DNA from: Sphingomonas hominis
Lineage (GTDB): Bacteria; Pseudomonadota; Alphaproteobacteria; Sphingomonadales; Sphingomonadaceae
DNA length: 64,000 nt
NCBI RefSeq assembly: GCF_013328205.1
Contig: NZ_JABULH010000001.1
Coordinates: 697,610-761,609, forward strand
Reading direction: 5' to 3'
Shown: positions 17,344 to 25,995 of the stretch, piece after piece
Layout: each line of letters opens with the position of its first letter
Position numbering within the stretch: the first letter of the stretch is position 1
Program-made: the position numbers and the translations under genes
Notes under the pieces: model-generated
The model's database searches: none
What the model was told of the DNA's origin: nothing
The model's input: only the letters and a program-made list of their open reading frames with translations

Positions 17344-18627
17344 ATGGACGCGCTCCTCGACAGCTCACATCTCGTTCGCGCGATCGCGAAACCGCGATCG
17401 GCGTGGCGGTTTCACGTGCTCGTGGAGGCCGCAAACTTCACCGGTTTACGTCGCTACCTCGGCTGCGCACGTGCGGACATATTGGTCGACGACATGGCCG
17501 AGCGGCTTCGCCAGGCCTTTCCGGACGCGCGCGTGCGCGCGGTTGGCCGCAACCTGATCGAGATCGACGTCGAGGGTGACGCTCCGGATCAGCTCGACGC
17601 GATGATGACCGCCGCGTGCCAGGCGTTCCAATGGCCGCTCGATCTCGACGGCGAGCGACACCTGGTCAAGATCGTGATCGGCGGCGCGATGGGCGCGCGC
17701 GACGCCGATGAGGTGCTGCTGGCGGAGGAGGCCGAACAGGCGCTCGCCAGCGCGCGCGAGCATGACAAGCCGGTGACCCAGGCGATCGAGGTGCTGCCGC
17801 GCGACGCGATGAAACTGGCGGAGGAGCTGAGCGTCGCGATCGATCGTGGCGAGCTGGTGCTGTTCTACCAACCCAAGGTGCATGCGCGGCGCCAAGAGAT
17901 CACCAGCGCAGAAGCGCTGATCCGCTGGCGGCATCCGACGCGCGGGCTAATCCTGCCCGGCGACTTCATTCCGGTTGCCGAACAGGCACAATTGATCCAC
18001 CGGCTGACGCTGTGGACGATCGAGCAGGCGATCGTCGATGCCGCAACGTTGCGAGATCATGGTCACGCACTGCGATTGTTCGTCAACATCTCGGGCCAGC
18101 TGCTGTCCGACGACGCTTTCGTCGCGGGTGCCTGCCGCATGGTCGGCGAGAGCGATGTCGAGATCGGCTTTGAAGTCACCGAAACCTCGGTTATCCGCGA
18201 CCCGGCGAGCGCGATCGCCAATCTGCAGCGTTTCGCCGACATCGGCATCCGCGTCTCGATCGACGATTACGGGGCGGGCCTGTCGAGCCTGGCGTATCTG
18301 AAGCAACTGCCCGCGCGCGAGCTGAAGATCGACAAACTATTCGTGACGCAACTGACCAGTTCGAACCGCGACCCATTGATCGTGCGCTCGACGATCGATC
18401 TGGCGCACGCACTAGACATGGAGGTGGTAGCCGAAGGCGTGGAGACCCACGCCGCCCTCGCGCTGCTGACCGTGATGGGCTGCGACATGATTCAGGGTTT
18501 CCTGATCAGCCGACCGATCGCGCTCGACGCGTTCATCGCCTTCATGCGCGAGGATCGTCATCGTCGGACACCCGAGGTGACGCGCAGCAGCTTCAACAGG
18601 CTGGCAGCGACGTGGAAACGCGGCTGA
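17344..18627 (+). CDS. c-di-GMP phosphodiesterase: degenerate GGDEF plus EAL domain
   Basis: A 427-residue cytoplasmic protein. Residues about 20-130 look like a degenerate GGDEF domain in which the signature is replaced by VGRNLIEI, so no cyclase activity is expected. Residues about 160-410 are an EAL domain with intact key residues: EAL at Glu190, the Asn of LFVNISG, the Glu of FEVTETS, the paired Asp (307/308, DDYGAG instead of DDFGTG), the Lys of LKIDK and the Glu of VAEGVET. It should therefore hydrolyse c-di-GMP. It is the first gene of an operon with a hybrid kinase (16-base overlap) and a receiver, behind a CtrA-like site, and so probably links c-di-GMP to motility or development. Confidence 0.9.
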   Translation: MDALLDSSHLVRAIAKPRSAWRFHVLVEAANFTGLRRYLGCARADILVDDMAERLRQAFPDARVRAVGRNLIEIDVEGDAPDQLDAMMTAACQAFQWPLDLDGERHLVKIVIGGAMGARDADEVLLAEEAEQALASAREHDKPVTQAIEVLPRDAMKLAEELSVAIDRGELVLFYQPKVHARRQEITSAEALIRWRHPTRGLILPGDFIPVAEQAQLIHRLTLWTIEQAIVDAATLRDHGHALRLFVNISGQLLSDDAFVAGACRMVGESDVEIGFEVTETSVIRDPASAIANLQRFADIGIRVSIDDYGAGLSSLAYLKQLPARELKIDKLFVTQLTSSNRDPLIVRSTIDLAHALDMEVVAEGVETHAALALLTVMGCDMIQGFLISRPIALDAFIAFMREDRHRRTPEVTRSSFNRLAATWKRG

Positions 18628-21011
18628 CGCGGCGTGCTAGCGCATCGTTGATCGCTCTTGCCGGGGCGATGCTGCTGGCTGCTGCGCCGCCTGCGTTCGG
18701 CACAGCGCAAAAGGCGTTCGATGCCATGGTGGTGCAGGCGAAAGCATCGATGCTGATCTCACCCGCAAGGGCTGAGGATTTCGCCACCAAGGCTGAGGCG
18801 ATCGCCGGAACGATCGCAGAGCCAAGCCAGCGCGAGCAGGCGGAAGCTACCGCCTTGTGGCTGCGGGGCGAGGCGGCCGGTCGCGCGAACGATGCCGGGC
18901 GTGCGATGATCCTCTTGGATCGTGCTCGTCGTAAGACCTTCCCGATTGCGCCGCGCTCGCGGCTTTACGCCGACATCATGCTATCGCGCGGCGGCATCCT
19001 GCTAGATACGGCGCATCCAAACGAGGCGCTGCAAGCACTGCAAAGCGCGCACGAACTCTTTGCCGCGCGAGGCGACAATCGCAGTCGTGCAAAGGCCCTG
19101 ATCTTGCTCGCCCTGCTTTACGACAGTGCGCGTGATCGCGCCACGGCGCTACGGTATTTCAGCCAGGCGATCGACGCCTACCACGCCGATCCGGCGCTCG
19201 CGATTGCGATCCTGAGCGGGCGCGGGACGTCGCTGACCGCGCTTGGCCGCTACGATCAGGCTGAGCGGGATTTCAGTGCGGCGGAACGCGTCGCGACCAA
19301 GCATCACGGCGGTGCCTCGCTGGCAATCATCCTGGGCAATCTCGCCAACGTGCGCCTGCTGCGCGGGAACGTCGCTGATGCCGACCGCGTGATCGCGCGC
19401 GGCTTAGCGCTGTCGACCAAGCCGGAGGGAGCATTCGCACGCTCCACGTTTCTGCGGCTCGCCGCGCAGGCGGCGCTGCAACAAGGTGATCTCGTCCGCG
19501 CCCGCGCGCTGATCGACCGGCGTTTCGCCGGTGTCGACCTGTCCAAGACGATCCTGACCGAACGCGACGATCACCAGACCGCTTATGCGATCTATTCGGC
19601 GCTGAACGAAGATGCCGCTGCGCTCAAACACCTCGCTGCGCTCAAACGCCTCGACGATCAGGCGACTGAAGTAGCGCGCTCCAACAATGCGGCGCTCGCC
19701 GCAGCGCGCTTTGACTATGCCAATCAGGAGCTGCGCATCGCCAAGTTGAAGGCCGGTGAGTTGCAGGCCGCGGTGTCGCACGAGCGCGATCGAACGCGCA
19801 TGCAGCGAATGATCTTCATCGGCGCGGCGCTGGGTACCTCGGTGATCATCCTGCTGCTCGGCATCGCGATGCTGACGCTTCGGCGCAGTCGCGACCGGTT
19901 GCGGATTGCGCGCGACAAGCTTGAACGCGCGTTGGCGGCGAAGACCGAGTTCCTCGCCGCTACCAGCCACGAGATCCGCACGCCGTTGAACGGCATTCTC
20001 GGCATGACGGAGGTGATGATCGCCGACCAACAGCTTGCGCCGACGATGCGCGACCGACTGTCGGTGGTGCACGGGGCCGGCATGACAATGCGCGCGCTGG
20101 TCGACGACATTCTGGACGTTGCCAAGATCGAGACGGGCAAGATGGCGATCGAGGCCGCACCGTTCGACCTGTACCGGACGATCGACGAAGCGTGCCGGCT
20201 GTGGCGCGAGCAGGCGGAGGCAAAACGCCTCGGCTTCGTGGTCGAGATCGCCACTTGTCCCACTTGGATCGTCGGCGACGTGATGCGCGTGCGGCAGATC
20301 GTGTTCAACCTGTTGTCGAACGCAGTGAAGTTTACCCAGGCCGGCCAGGTTCACGTAGCTGTCGGGTGCCATGGCGATCGCTTCTCGATCAGGGTCAGTG
20401 ACACCGGGATCGGGATCGCACCCGACGCGCACGAACTCATCTTCGACTCGTTCCGCCAAGGCGACGGGGGCACGGCACGGCGCTTCGGGGGCACCGGGCT
20501 GGGGCTGTCGATCTGCCGCAGCCTGTCGCGCGCGATGGGCGGCGACGTCGTCGTCGAGAGCGCGCTGGGGCAGGGGGCGACGTTCACGCTCGACCTGCCG
20601 CTGATCGCCGCCGACGCTCCGATCAATGCGGATAGCGTCCGGCCGATCATGCTCGTGGTACGCAGCCCGATCACGCGCGCCATGCTGAAGGCGTTGTTTG
20701 AGGCCGAACGCAAGGTGATCGTCGCGGCCGACCTGCTGGCCGCCACCGAGATTGCGCGGAGGCGGCCACTCGACCGCGCTCTGGTCGACGCCGACGACGA
20801 GGTGTTATCTACGACGCGCGCGTTGAACAGCTTCGTCGCGTCCGCTGCCGCTGCGCCGGTGGCCCTGCTAGCTCCCGCCCTGTCTGTGGAGCAGCGCACG
20901 CGCCTGCTCGCGACCGGTGTCGCTGCCGTGATCGAGAAACCCGTTGGTAAAAAGATACTAGTCGAGCGTCTTATGCACCTCGACGAGGTGCTTGTGCGCG
21001 GCGCGGCTTAG
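18612..21011 (+). CDS. Hybrid sensor histidine kinase with exported TPR-like sensor region
   Basis: A 799-residue membrane kinase. It has a signal peptide (residues 1-30), a periplasmic helical-repeat region of about 360 residues (TPR-like pairs, for example ALRYFSQAIDAYHADPALA), a membrane helix near 399-423, a HisKA domain with the phospho-acceptor His453 (ATSHEIRTPLNGILG), and an ATP-binding domain with N, G1 and G2 boxes (DTGIGIAPD, FGGTGLGLSI). The last 130 residues form a receiver-like domain that is clearly degenerate: its acidic pocket is missing, though a VDADD stretch and a final EKPVGK lysine remain. The start is GTG inside the end of the EAL gene, showing coupling. The phosphate probably passes to the CheY-like protein downstream. 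Confidence 0.9.
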   Translation: METRLTRRASASLIALAGAMLLAAAPPAFGTAQKAFDAMVVQAKASMLISPARAEDFATKAEAIAGTIAEPSQREQAEATALWLRGEAAGRANDAGRAMILLDRARRKTFPIAPRSRLYADIMLSRGGILLDTAHPNEALQALQSAHELFAARGDNRSRAKALILLALLYDSARDRATALRYFSQAIDAYHADPALAIAILSGRGTSLTALGRYDQAERDFSAAERVATKHHGGASLAIILGNLANVRLLRGNVADADRVIARGLALSTKPEGAFARSTFLRLAAQAALQQGDLVRARALIDRRFAGVDLSKTILTERDDHQTAYAIYSALNEDAAALKHLAALKRLDDQATEVARSNNAALAAARFDYANQELRIAKLKAGELQAAVSHERDRTRMQRMIFIGAALGTSVIILLLGIAMLTLRRSRDRLRIARDKLERALAAKTEFLAATSHEIRTPLNGILGMTEVMIADQQLAPTMRDRLSVVHGAGMTMRALVDDILDVAKIETGKMAIEAAPFDLYRTIDEACRLWREQAEAKRLGFVVEIATCPTWIVGDVMRVRQIVFNLLSNAVKFTQAGQVHVAVGCHGDRFSIRVSDTGIGIAPDAHELIFDSFRQGDGGTARRFGGTGLGLSICRSLSRAMGGDVVVESALGQGATFTLDLPLIAADAPINADSVRPIMLVVRSPITRAMLKALFEAERKVIVAADLLAATEIARRRPLDRALVDADDEVLSTTRALNSFVASAAAAPVALLAPALSVEQRTRLLATGVAAVIEKPVGKKILVERLMHLDEVLVRGAA

Positions 21012-21075
21012 CGTAAGCTGTGGTAGTGATAGGCAACACAGGAGGCGCGGTACCGCCGCGTAAGCGTCACCGGCC

Positions 21076-21459
21076 ATGAACGTCCTGTTTATCGAAGACG
21101 ATCGCATGAACCGCCGCGTGGTGCGCGACATGCTCGACGTGGCAGGCGCACACATGGAGGAAGCCGAGAGCGCGGAGATCGGCCTGGGGCGTATCGATGC
21201 CGAGGAGTTCGACATGATTCTGGTCGACCTGCGGATGCCCGGTATGGATGGTCTGACCGCAATCCGTCACATCCGCGCGCGTGACGATGCCAAAGGTAGG
21301 CTGCCGATCATCGTCGTCACGGCCGACCGTGCGGTGGACCTTCGCGAGCGCTGCCTGGAGGCGGGCGCGAACGACGTCATCTTCAAACCGGTGGCGATGG
21401 ACGCATTGTTCGAGGCGATGGGACGCCTGCTCGCAGATGACGGCGATGAACTGATCTAG
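21076..21459 (+). CDS. Single-domain response regulator (CheY-like receiver)
   Basis: A 127-residue stand-alone receiver. The acidic pair Glu7/Asp8/Asp9, the phospho-acceptor Asp51 (ILVDLRMPGMDG), the conserved Thr of VVTAD and the Lys of FKPV are all present. It has no output domain, so it must act by binding a partner. It lies 64 bases downstream of the hybrid kinase and is its obvious phosphorylation target. Its stop codon overlaps the convergent methyltransferase gene by four bases. Confidence 0.93.
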   Translation: MNVLFIEDDRMNRRVVRDMLDVAGAHMEEAESAEIGLGRIDAEEFDMILVDLRMPGMDGLTAIRHIRARDDAKGRLPIIVVTADRAVDLRERCLEAGANDVIFKPVAMDALFEAMGRLLADDGDELI

Positions 21460-22304
21460 CCGAAGCGACCCGCCGGGCGCGGCAGACCCGAGTCGGCGGT
21501 GCCGCGAGGTGGGCCGCGTCGGCCTGCGTCCTGCTCGGGCGAGGGCGCCCAGCCAGTCAGAAAGACAATTTCGAACCGCTCGGCCGTGCGCCCGTCGCCG
21601 TCCGCGCGCGCGGCGAAGCCGGCGGCCGCGCGGGCGAGCGCGTCACGGCTGAGCGGCGAGCGATCGCGCAACACGTTGCTCGCCGCCATGCCGCGCAGGT
21701 CGTCGATGAGTCGGCCGAGCGTTGCATAGCGCACTGTCAACGTCTCGGCATCCGCCACCGGCAGCTTGAACCCGGCACGCAGCAACAGGTCGCCCGCCAA
21801 TCGTACCTCGACCTGCGGATGCACGCGCACGGCCGGACGATCCGCCTCTGCCTCACGCAGCACCGCGCGCAGCGTCGCCAGCGACCCGGCGCCGAGGAAC
21901 GCGCCCAGGAACAGCCCGCCGGGACGCAGCACGCGGCGGATCAGCGAAAAGGCGCCGGGCAGATCGTTGACGGTGTCGAGCGTGCCGGCGGCGACCACCA
22001 GGTCGAAACTCGCGTCGGCGAACGGCAGACGATCCTCGTCACCCTGCACGCCGCCAGCCATGCGCGCGAACGCGAAGCCGGGATCGAAGCGCGCGATCCG
22101 AGCGGCAGCGGGTGGCGTGAAGCCCGCTTCGAAACAGCCGAGGTCGAGCACGTCCTCGAACCCGCGCAGCACCGTCGACAGACGCTCATCAATGCCGTCG
22201 AGCATCACGGCCCGCAGAAAGTCGTGAGCGGGCCAGCGGTGCGCCGCGCGGTCGCGGCGTCGGCGACGGGCGGATCGGTCGAAGATTTCAGGCGGCGGCG
22301 TCAC
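21456..22304 (-). CDS. SAM-dependent methyltransferase (BioC-like fold)
   Basis: About 282 residues. Class I methyltransferase motifs: motif I VLDLGCFEAGF (the usual GxG is changed to GCFEAG), then DEDRLPFADASFDLVVAAGTLDTVNDLPGA split around the post-I and motif II positions, and RVLRPGGLFLGAF as motif III. It resembles the family annotated as malonyl-ACP/ubiquinone-type methyltransferases that lie next to comF in sphingomonads; the mitochondrial relative NDUFAF5 hydroxylates a complex I subunit, so a non-methylating role is possible. I place the start at the GTG at 22304; the open frame reaches 23087, but that part lies antisense to comF. The gap to comF is 54 bases and must hold two divergent promoters. 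Confidence 0.82.
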   Translation of the reverse strand: MTPPPEIFDRSARRRRRDRAAHRWPAHDFLRAVMLDGIDERLSTVLRGFEDVLDLGCFEAGFTPPAAARIARFDPGFAFARMAGGVQGDEDRLPFADASFDLVVAAGTLDTVNDLPGAFSLIRRVLRPGGLFLGAFLGAGSLATLRAVLREAEADRPAVRVHPQVEVRLAGDLLLRAGFKLPVADAETLTVRYATLGRLIDDLRGMAASNVLRDRSPLSRDALARAAAGFAARADGDGRTAERFEIVFLTGWAPSPEQDAGRRGPPRGTADSGLPRPAGRFG

Positions 22305-22358
22305 GTCACGCTTGTGGCGACGGGGGCGTGGCGCGACAAGGGGCAGGGGGGCGATCAA

Positions 22359-23084
22359 ATGCGCGTGGCGGGTGATGTGCTGGCGTTGGTGCGCGATCTG
22401 GCGCTGCCGCCGCGCTGCGCCGGATGCGGCGAGATCGTCGGCGCGGCGCATCGTTTCTGCGCGGGGTGCTGGTCGAGCCTGCGCTTCGTGGGACCGCCAT
22501 GGTGCGCCGAATGCAACACGCCCTTCACGCACGATCGCGGCACGGAAACCCGCTGTGCGCCATGCCTCGCCGATCCGCCGAAGCACGCGGGCGTGCGCGC
22601 CGCGGTCGCATATGGCGATGTCGCGCGCACGCTCGCCTTGCGGCTGAAATATGCCGGACGCACCGCTTATGCGGAGACTGCCGCGCGGTTGATGCTGCGC
22701 CACATGCCCGAGAACGCCTCGCTGCTCGTGCCCGTCCCGCTGCATCGCTGGCGATTGTGGCGGCGTGGGTACAATCAGGCGGCGTTGATCGCCGACTGCC
22801 TGTCGGCCTTGAGCGGCGTGCCGTGCGACCGCACAACGTTGGAGCGGCATCGCGCGACGCCGCCGCTGCGCGGCCATTCGGCGCACGCGCGACGCGCGGC
22901 GGTTCGCGCGGCCTTTCGCGTGAGCGGCGGAGCGGTTGCGGGCCACCATGTCGTGCTGATTGACGACGTCTACACCAGCGGCGCCACGACCGACGCGTGC
23001 ACCGCGGTCCTGCTGCGCGCGGGCGCTGCCAGCGTCACCATTCTCGCGTGGACGCGCGTGCTGGAAGGTGAGGCGGCGGATTGA
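22359..23084 (+). CDS. ComF family protein (phosphoribosyltransferase-like)
   Basis: A 241-residue protein. Four N-terminal CxxC-type cysteine pairs (CAGC, CAGCW, CAEC, CAPC) form a zinc-binding double-zinc-ribbon, followed by a phosphoribosyltransferase domain with VPVPLHRWRLWRRGYNQA and the PRPP loop VVLIDDVYTSGATT. ComF proteins take part in DNA uptake during competence or in DNA repair; the exact reaction is unknown. The start ATG at 22359 follows GGGGGGCGATCAA; the open frame runs upstream to 21819, but that segment lies antisense to the methyltransferase. Confidence 0.9.
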   Translation: MRVAGDVLALVRDLALPPRCAGCGEIVGAAHRFCAGCWSSLRFVGPPWCAECNTPFTHDRGTETRCAPCLADPPKHAGVRAAVAYGDVARTLALRLKYAGRTAYAETAARLMLRHMPENASLLVPVPLHRWRLWRRGYNQAALIADCLSALSGVPCDRTTLERHRATPPLRGHSAHARRAAVRAAFRVSGGAVAGHHVVLIDDVYTSGATTDACTAVLLRAGAASVTILAWTRVLEGEAAD

Positions 23085-23116
23085 CAAGCCGCGCCCGCGA
23101 CCACAACTCGTAAGCT

Positions 23117-23374
23117 ATGGCAAAGGTTGAAATCTACACCAAGGCGTTCTGCCCTTATTGCTCGCGCGCGATGCGGTTGCTCGCCGACAGGGGCGTCGAG
23201 CCGACCGAGTTCGACATCACCATGGACCGCGCCAAGCGCGAGGAGATGATCGGTCGTGCCAACGGGCGCACCACCGTGCCGCAGATCTTCATCGACGGGC
23301 AGCACGTCGGCGGATCGGACGACCTTGCCGCGCTGGAGCGTGCGGGCAAGCTCGACCCGTTGCTGTCGGCTTAG
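23117..23374 (+). CDS. grxC: Glutaredoxin 3
   Basis: An 85-residue dithiol glutaredoxin with the active site CPYC (Cys12, Cys15), the GSH-binding TVPQIFIDG with its cis-Pro, and the GGSDDL motif. It reduces disulfides and glutathionylated proteins with glutathione in the cytoplasm. It follows comF by 32 bases and precedes the DUF1178 gene by 22, so the three are probably one transcript. Confidence 0.96.
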   Translation: MAKVEIYTKAFCPYCSRAMRLLADRGVEPTEFDITMDRAKREEMIGRANGRTTVPQIFIDGQHVGGSDDLAALERAGKLDPLLSA

Positions 23375-23396
23375 ACGAGCGGGTAAGCGCAGGCGG

Positions 23397-23828
23397 ATGA
23401 TCGTCTTCGACCTACGGTGCGCGGGCGATCACGTGTTCGAGGCGTGGTTCAGCTCCAGCAGCGCGTACGAGTCGCAACGGGAACGCGGGCTGATCGTCTG
23501 CCCGATCTGCGGCGGCAGCGAGATCGAGAAGGCGGTCATGGCGCCGCGCGTCGGTGCCAAGGGCAACAGCTTGCCCGCAGCTCCTGCAAAGCCCGACATC
23601 AAGGCGTTGATCCACGCGGTGGCGAGCGCCCAAGCCGCTGCGCTCAAGGACTCGCGCTGGGTCGGCGGCAATTTCGCCAGCGAGGCGCGCGCGATTCACC
23701 TCGGCGAGAAGCCGGAGACGCTGATCCACGGTCAGGCAACGCGTGCGGAAGCAGAGGCGCTCGCCGAGGAAGGCGTGCCGATCGCGCCGTTGCTGGTGCC
23801 AATCGTTCCGCCTGAATCGCTTAACTGA
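23397..23828 (+). CDS. DUF1178 family protein
   Basis: A 143-residue cytoplasmic protein. It starts MIVFDLRCAGDHVFEAWF, has a single CxxC pair (CPICGG) that with the early Cys could bind zinc, and ends with the conserved LAEEGVPIAPLLVP segment. The family is conserved in alpha- and betaproteobacteria but its function is unknown to me. It follows grxC and ends three bases before the 3' end of tRNA-Arg, which lies on the opposite strand. Confidence 0.88.
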   Translation: MIVFDLRCAGDHVFEAWFSSSSAYESQRERGLIVCPICGGSEIEKAVMAPRVGAKGNSLPAAPAKPDIKALIHAVASAQAAALKDSRWVGGNFASEARAIHLGEKPETLIHGQATRAEAEALAEEGVPIAPLLVPIVPPESLN

Positions 23829-23830
23829 TC

Positions 23831-23907
23831 TGGCGCGCCCGGCTGGATTCGAACCAGCGGCCCCAAGCTTAGAAGGCTCGTGCTCTATCCAACTGAGCTA
23901 CGGGCGC
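23831..23907 (-). tRNA. tRNA-Arg (anticodon TCT)
   Basis: A 77-base cloverleaf on the minus strand: acceptor GCGCCCG/CGGGCGC, D arm with GCTC...GAGC, anticodon stem CGAGC/GCTTG with loop CTTCTAA (anticodon TCT), T arm with GGTTCGAATCC, and an encoded CCA end. It reads the rare AGA/AGG arginine codons. Confidence 0.97.
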
Positions 23908-23966
23908 GCGTGTTGCTCGATTAGCGCGGATTGCCGAGCGTGCAAACCGCCGCGTATGGAACGGGC

Positions 23967-24726
23967 ATGAGCGGCACCGGCGAGCATCGCGACGATCACT
24001 CGATCCCCGTCGTAGAGGGCAGTGCGTCGAGCGCCCGCGGCGCGCGCTTCTACGACCTGGTGATGGCGGCCTTTGTCGCGATCCTGCTGCTGTCCAACGT
24101 GCTGGGGGCGGGCAAGGTCGCGGTAGTGACGTTGCCGCTTCTCGGCGAATGGCCGTTCGGAGCGGGGATCCTGTTCTTCCCTGTCAGCTACGTCATCGGC
24201 GACGTGTGACCGAGGTGTACGGCTACGCGCGGGCGCGGCGCGTGATCTGGGTCGGGTTCGCCGCGACCGTGTTCATGGCGTTCATGGCCTGGGTCGTCGT
24301 AACCCTGCCGCCCGCGCCCGATTGGACCAACCAGGCGGCGTATGAGACGGTGTTCGGGCAGGTACCGCGGATCGTCTCGCCAGCATGTGCGCGTTCTGGG
24401 CGGGCGAGTTCGTCAACGCCTACGTCCTCGCGCGGATGAAGGTGTGGAGCGGCGGGCGGCACCTGTGGATGCGGACGATCGGGTCGACCGTGGTCGGGCA
24501 GGGCGTCGACAGCCTGATCTTCTACCCGCTCGCATTTCTGGGTGCTGCGGGGTGGACGGGCGAGCTGGTGGTCACCGTGCTGTTTACGCAATGGGCGCTG
24601 AAAGTCGGGTGGGAGGTGCTGCTGACGCCGGTCACCTACGCGGTGATCGGCGCGCTGAAACGCGCGGAGGGCGTCGACGTGTTCGACCGTGAGACAAACT
24701 TCTCCCCATTCGCCGCGCGCCGGTGA
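23967..24726 (+). pseudogene. Queuosine precursor transporter (QPTR/YhhQ), broken by two frameshifts
   Basis: Three consecutive reading frames together give one intact-looking membrane transporter of about 250 residues: MSGTGEHRDD to VSYVIGDV (frame ending TGA at 24207-24209), then TEVYGYARARRVIWVGF to FGQVPRIV, then LASMCAFWAGEFVN to SPFAARR. YhhQ proteins import queuine or preQ bases for tRNA modification. Restoring one base near 24206 (GTGTGACC to GTGCTGACC) and one near 24382 (GTCTCGCC to GTGCTCGCC) rebuilds the family sequence without other change. Either the gene is a recent pseudogene or the assembly has two single-base deletions; the intact codon pattern on both sides fits very recent loss or error. 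Confidence 0.85.
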
Positions 24727-24729
24727 CCC

Positions 24730-24893
24730 GGAAGGTCATTCGAAGGTCACGCCAACGCGCGGGTTCGACGCGGAAGGTCACGCTAAGGTCACACCAACGC
24801 GTGCGTTCGGCGCGAAGGTGATGAAATCACGCCAGCGCTCAGGACCGACGTGGAAGGTCACACGAAGGTCACGCCAACACGCATCGTCGTAGC
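24730..24893. repeat. Four tandem copies of a 42-bp repeat
   Basis: Four units begin GGAAGGTCA..CGAAGGTCACGCC, at about 24730, 24772, 24814 (shortened to 38 bases) and 24852. Each ends in a divergent AACGCG(C/T)G..TTCG(A/G)CGC tail. Inside each unit AAGGTCA occurs twice, so the basic element is a half-unit of about 17 bases. The repeats begin four bases after the broken transporter gene and fill the gap before the purQ 3' end. The remaining bases up to 25022 show no gene. Reading frames run through the repeats but carry no recognisable protein. Confidence 0.8.
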
Positions 24894-25022
24894 GGGGCCG
24901 ATGGCCAATTGTGTTAGTGGTGAGAAAGAGCGCGGCCGGGACGATAAGGTGCCGCGCGATTGTAGGACAGACCGGACGATGAGGAACCAGGCGCGCGATC
25001 GAAGCCCGGCGCCCAAGCCCGC

Positions 25023-25688
25023 TCAGCCGACGCGGTCGAGCAGTCCCTCGAACAGGCGGCGACCGTCGGTGCCGCCGTGCGCCGGCTCGATCCGGCGTTC
25101 GGGATGCGGCATCATGCCGAGCACGTTGCCGCTGGCGTTGACCAGTCCCGCGATGTCGCGCGCGCTGCCGTTGACCGGCTCGGCGTAGCGGAACGCCACC
25201 TGACCCTCGCCCTCCAATCGGTCGAGCGTTTCGGGATCGGCGACGTAATTGCCGTCGTGGTGCGCGACGGGCACACGCACCGTCTCGCCCGCCGAGAAGC
25301 CGCCGGTAAAGGCCGACTTGGACTCGCCGACGGTCAGCGCGACGTCGCGGCAAACGAAGTCGAGCCCGGCGTTGCGCATCAGCGCGCCGGGCAGCAACCC
25401 CGCCTCGGTCAGCACCTGGAACCCGTTGCAGATGCCGAGCACCGGCAGACCCTTGCCCGCGCGCTCGACCACGTCGCGCATGATCGGCGAGCGCGCGGCG
25501 ATCGCGCCCGAGCGGAGGTAGTCGCCGTAGGAGAAGCCGCCGGGTACCGCGACTAGCGATACGTCGTCGGGCAGCGCGGTGTCGCGGTGCCACACCATCG
25601 TCGGACGGGTGCCCGTCACCTGTTCCAGCGCGACGGCGATGTCGCGGTCGCAGTTGGAGCCGGGGAAGACGACAACCGCCGTCTTCAT
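25023..25688 (-). CDS. purQ: Phosphoribosylformylglycinamidine synthase subunit PurQ (glutaminase)
   Basis: A 221-residue class I glutamine amidotransferase that supplies ammonia to PurL for FGAM synthesis in purine biosynthesis. The nucleophile Cys87 (LGICNGFQ), the [13 protein letters not shown] oxyanion strand and the final MMPHPERR His/Glu dyad are intact. The ATG overlaps the purS stop by four bases, so the two subunits are co-translated. It is the last gene of the pur unit on this strand. Confidence 0.97.
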   Translation of the reverse strand: MKTAVVVFPGSNCDRDIAVALEQVTGTRPTMVWHRDTALPDDVSLVAVPGGFSYGDYLRSGAIAARSPIMRDVVERAGKGLPVLGICNGFQVLTEAGLLPGALMRNAGLDFVCRDVALTVGESKSAFTGGFSAGETVRVPVAHHDGNYVADPETLDRLEGEGQVAFRYAEPVNGSARDIAGLVNASGNVLGMMPHPERRIEPAHGGTDGRRLFEGLLDRVG

Positions 25689-25915
25689 GCGCGCTCGATC
25701 CGGTAGTTCTCGATCACCGTGTTGGCGAGCAGCTTGCGGCACATCGCGTCGACGTCGGCGTCGCTGGTGCCTTCGTCCACCTCCAGCTCGATCAGCTTGC
25801 CGACGCGCGCGCCGTGGACGCCTGCGAAGCCGAGGCCGGAGAGCGCGTGCTCGATCGCCTTGCCCTGCGGATCGAGGACACCGGGTTTGAGCGTGACGTG
25901 AATGGTGAGCTTCAT
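25685..25915 (-). CDS. purS: Phosphoribosylformylglycinamidine synthase subunit PurS
   Basis: A 76-residue protein of the expected size, starting [20 protein letters not shown] and with [17 protein letters not shown], the conserved PurS core. It bridges PurQ and the small PurL in the three-part FGAM synthase. It overlaps purQ by four bases. Upstream, 80 bases separate it from the Slam gene, which stands where purC would normally be its neighbour. Confidence 0.96.
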   Translation of the reverse strand: MKLTIHVTLKPGVLDPQGKAIEHALSGLGFAGVHGARVGKLIELEVDEGTSDADVDAMCRKLLANTVIENYRIERA

Positions 25916-25995
25916 GCCCGGCGCCTATGCCGCGCTGCCTCGCGCGGGGCAAGGTTTTCGGCCAAGGATTTCGGGCGCGCTCAGCCGCCCGGCGC

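Noticed and set aside
22305-23087. N-terminal extension of the methyltransferase to 23087
   Set aside because: The extension lies antisense to comF and has an Arg/Ala/His-rich composition; the methyltransferase fold begins near residue 50 of the shorter form.
24689-24892. Open frame through the 42-bp repeats with EGHSKVTPTR-type repeats
   Set aside because: It only mirrors the DNA repeat, has no ribosome-binding site and overlaps the end of the transporter gene.
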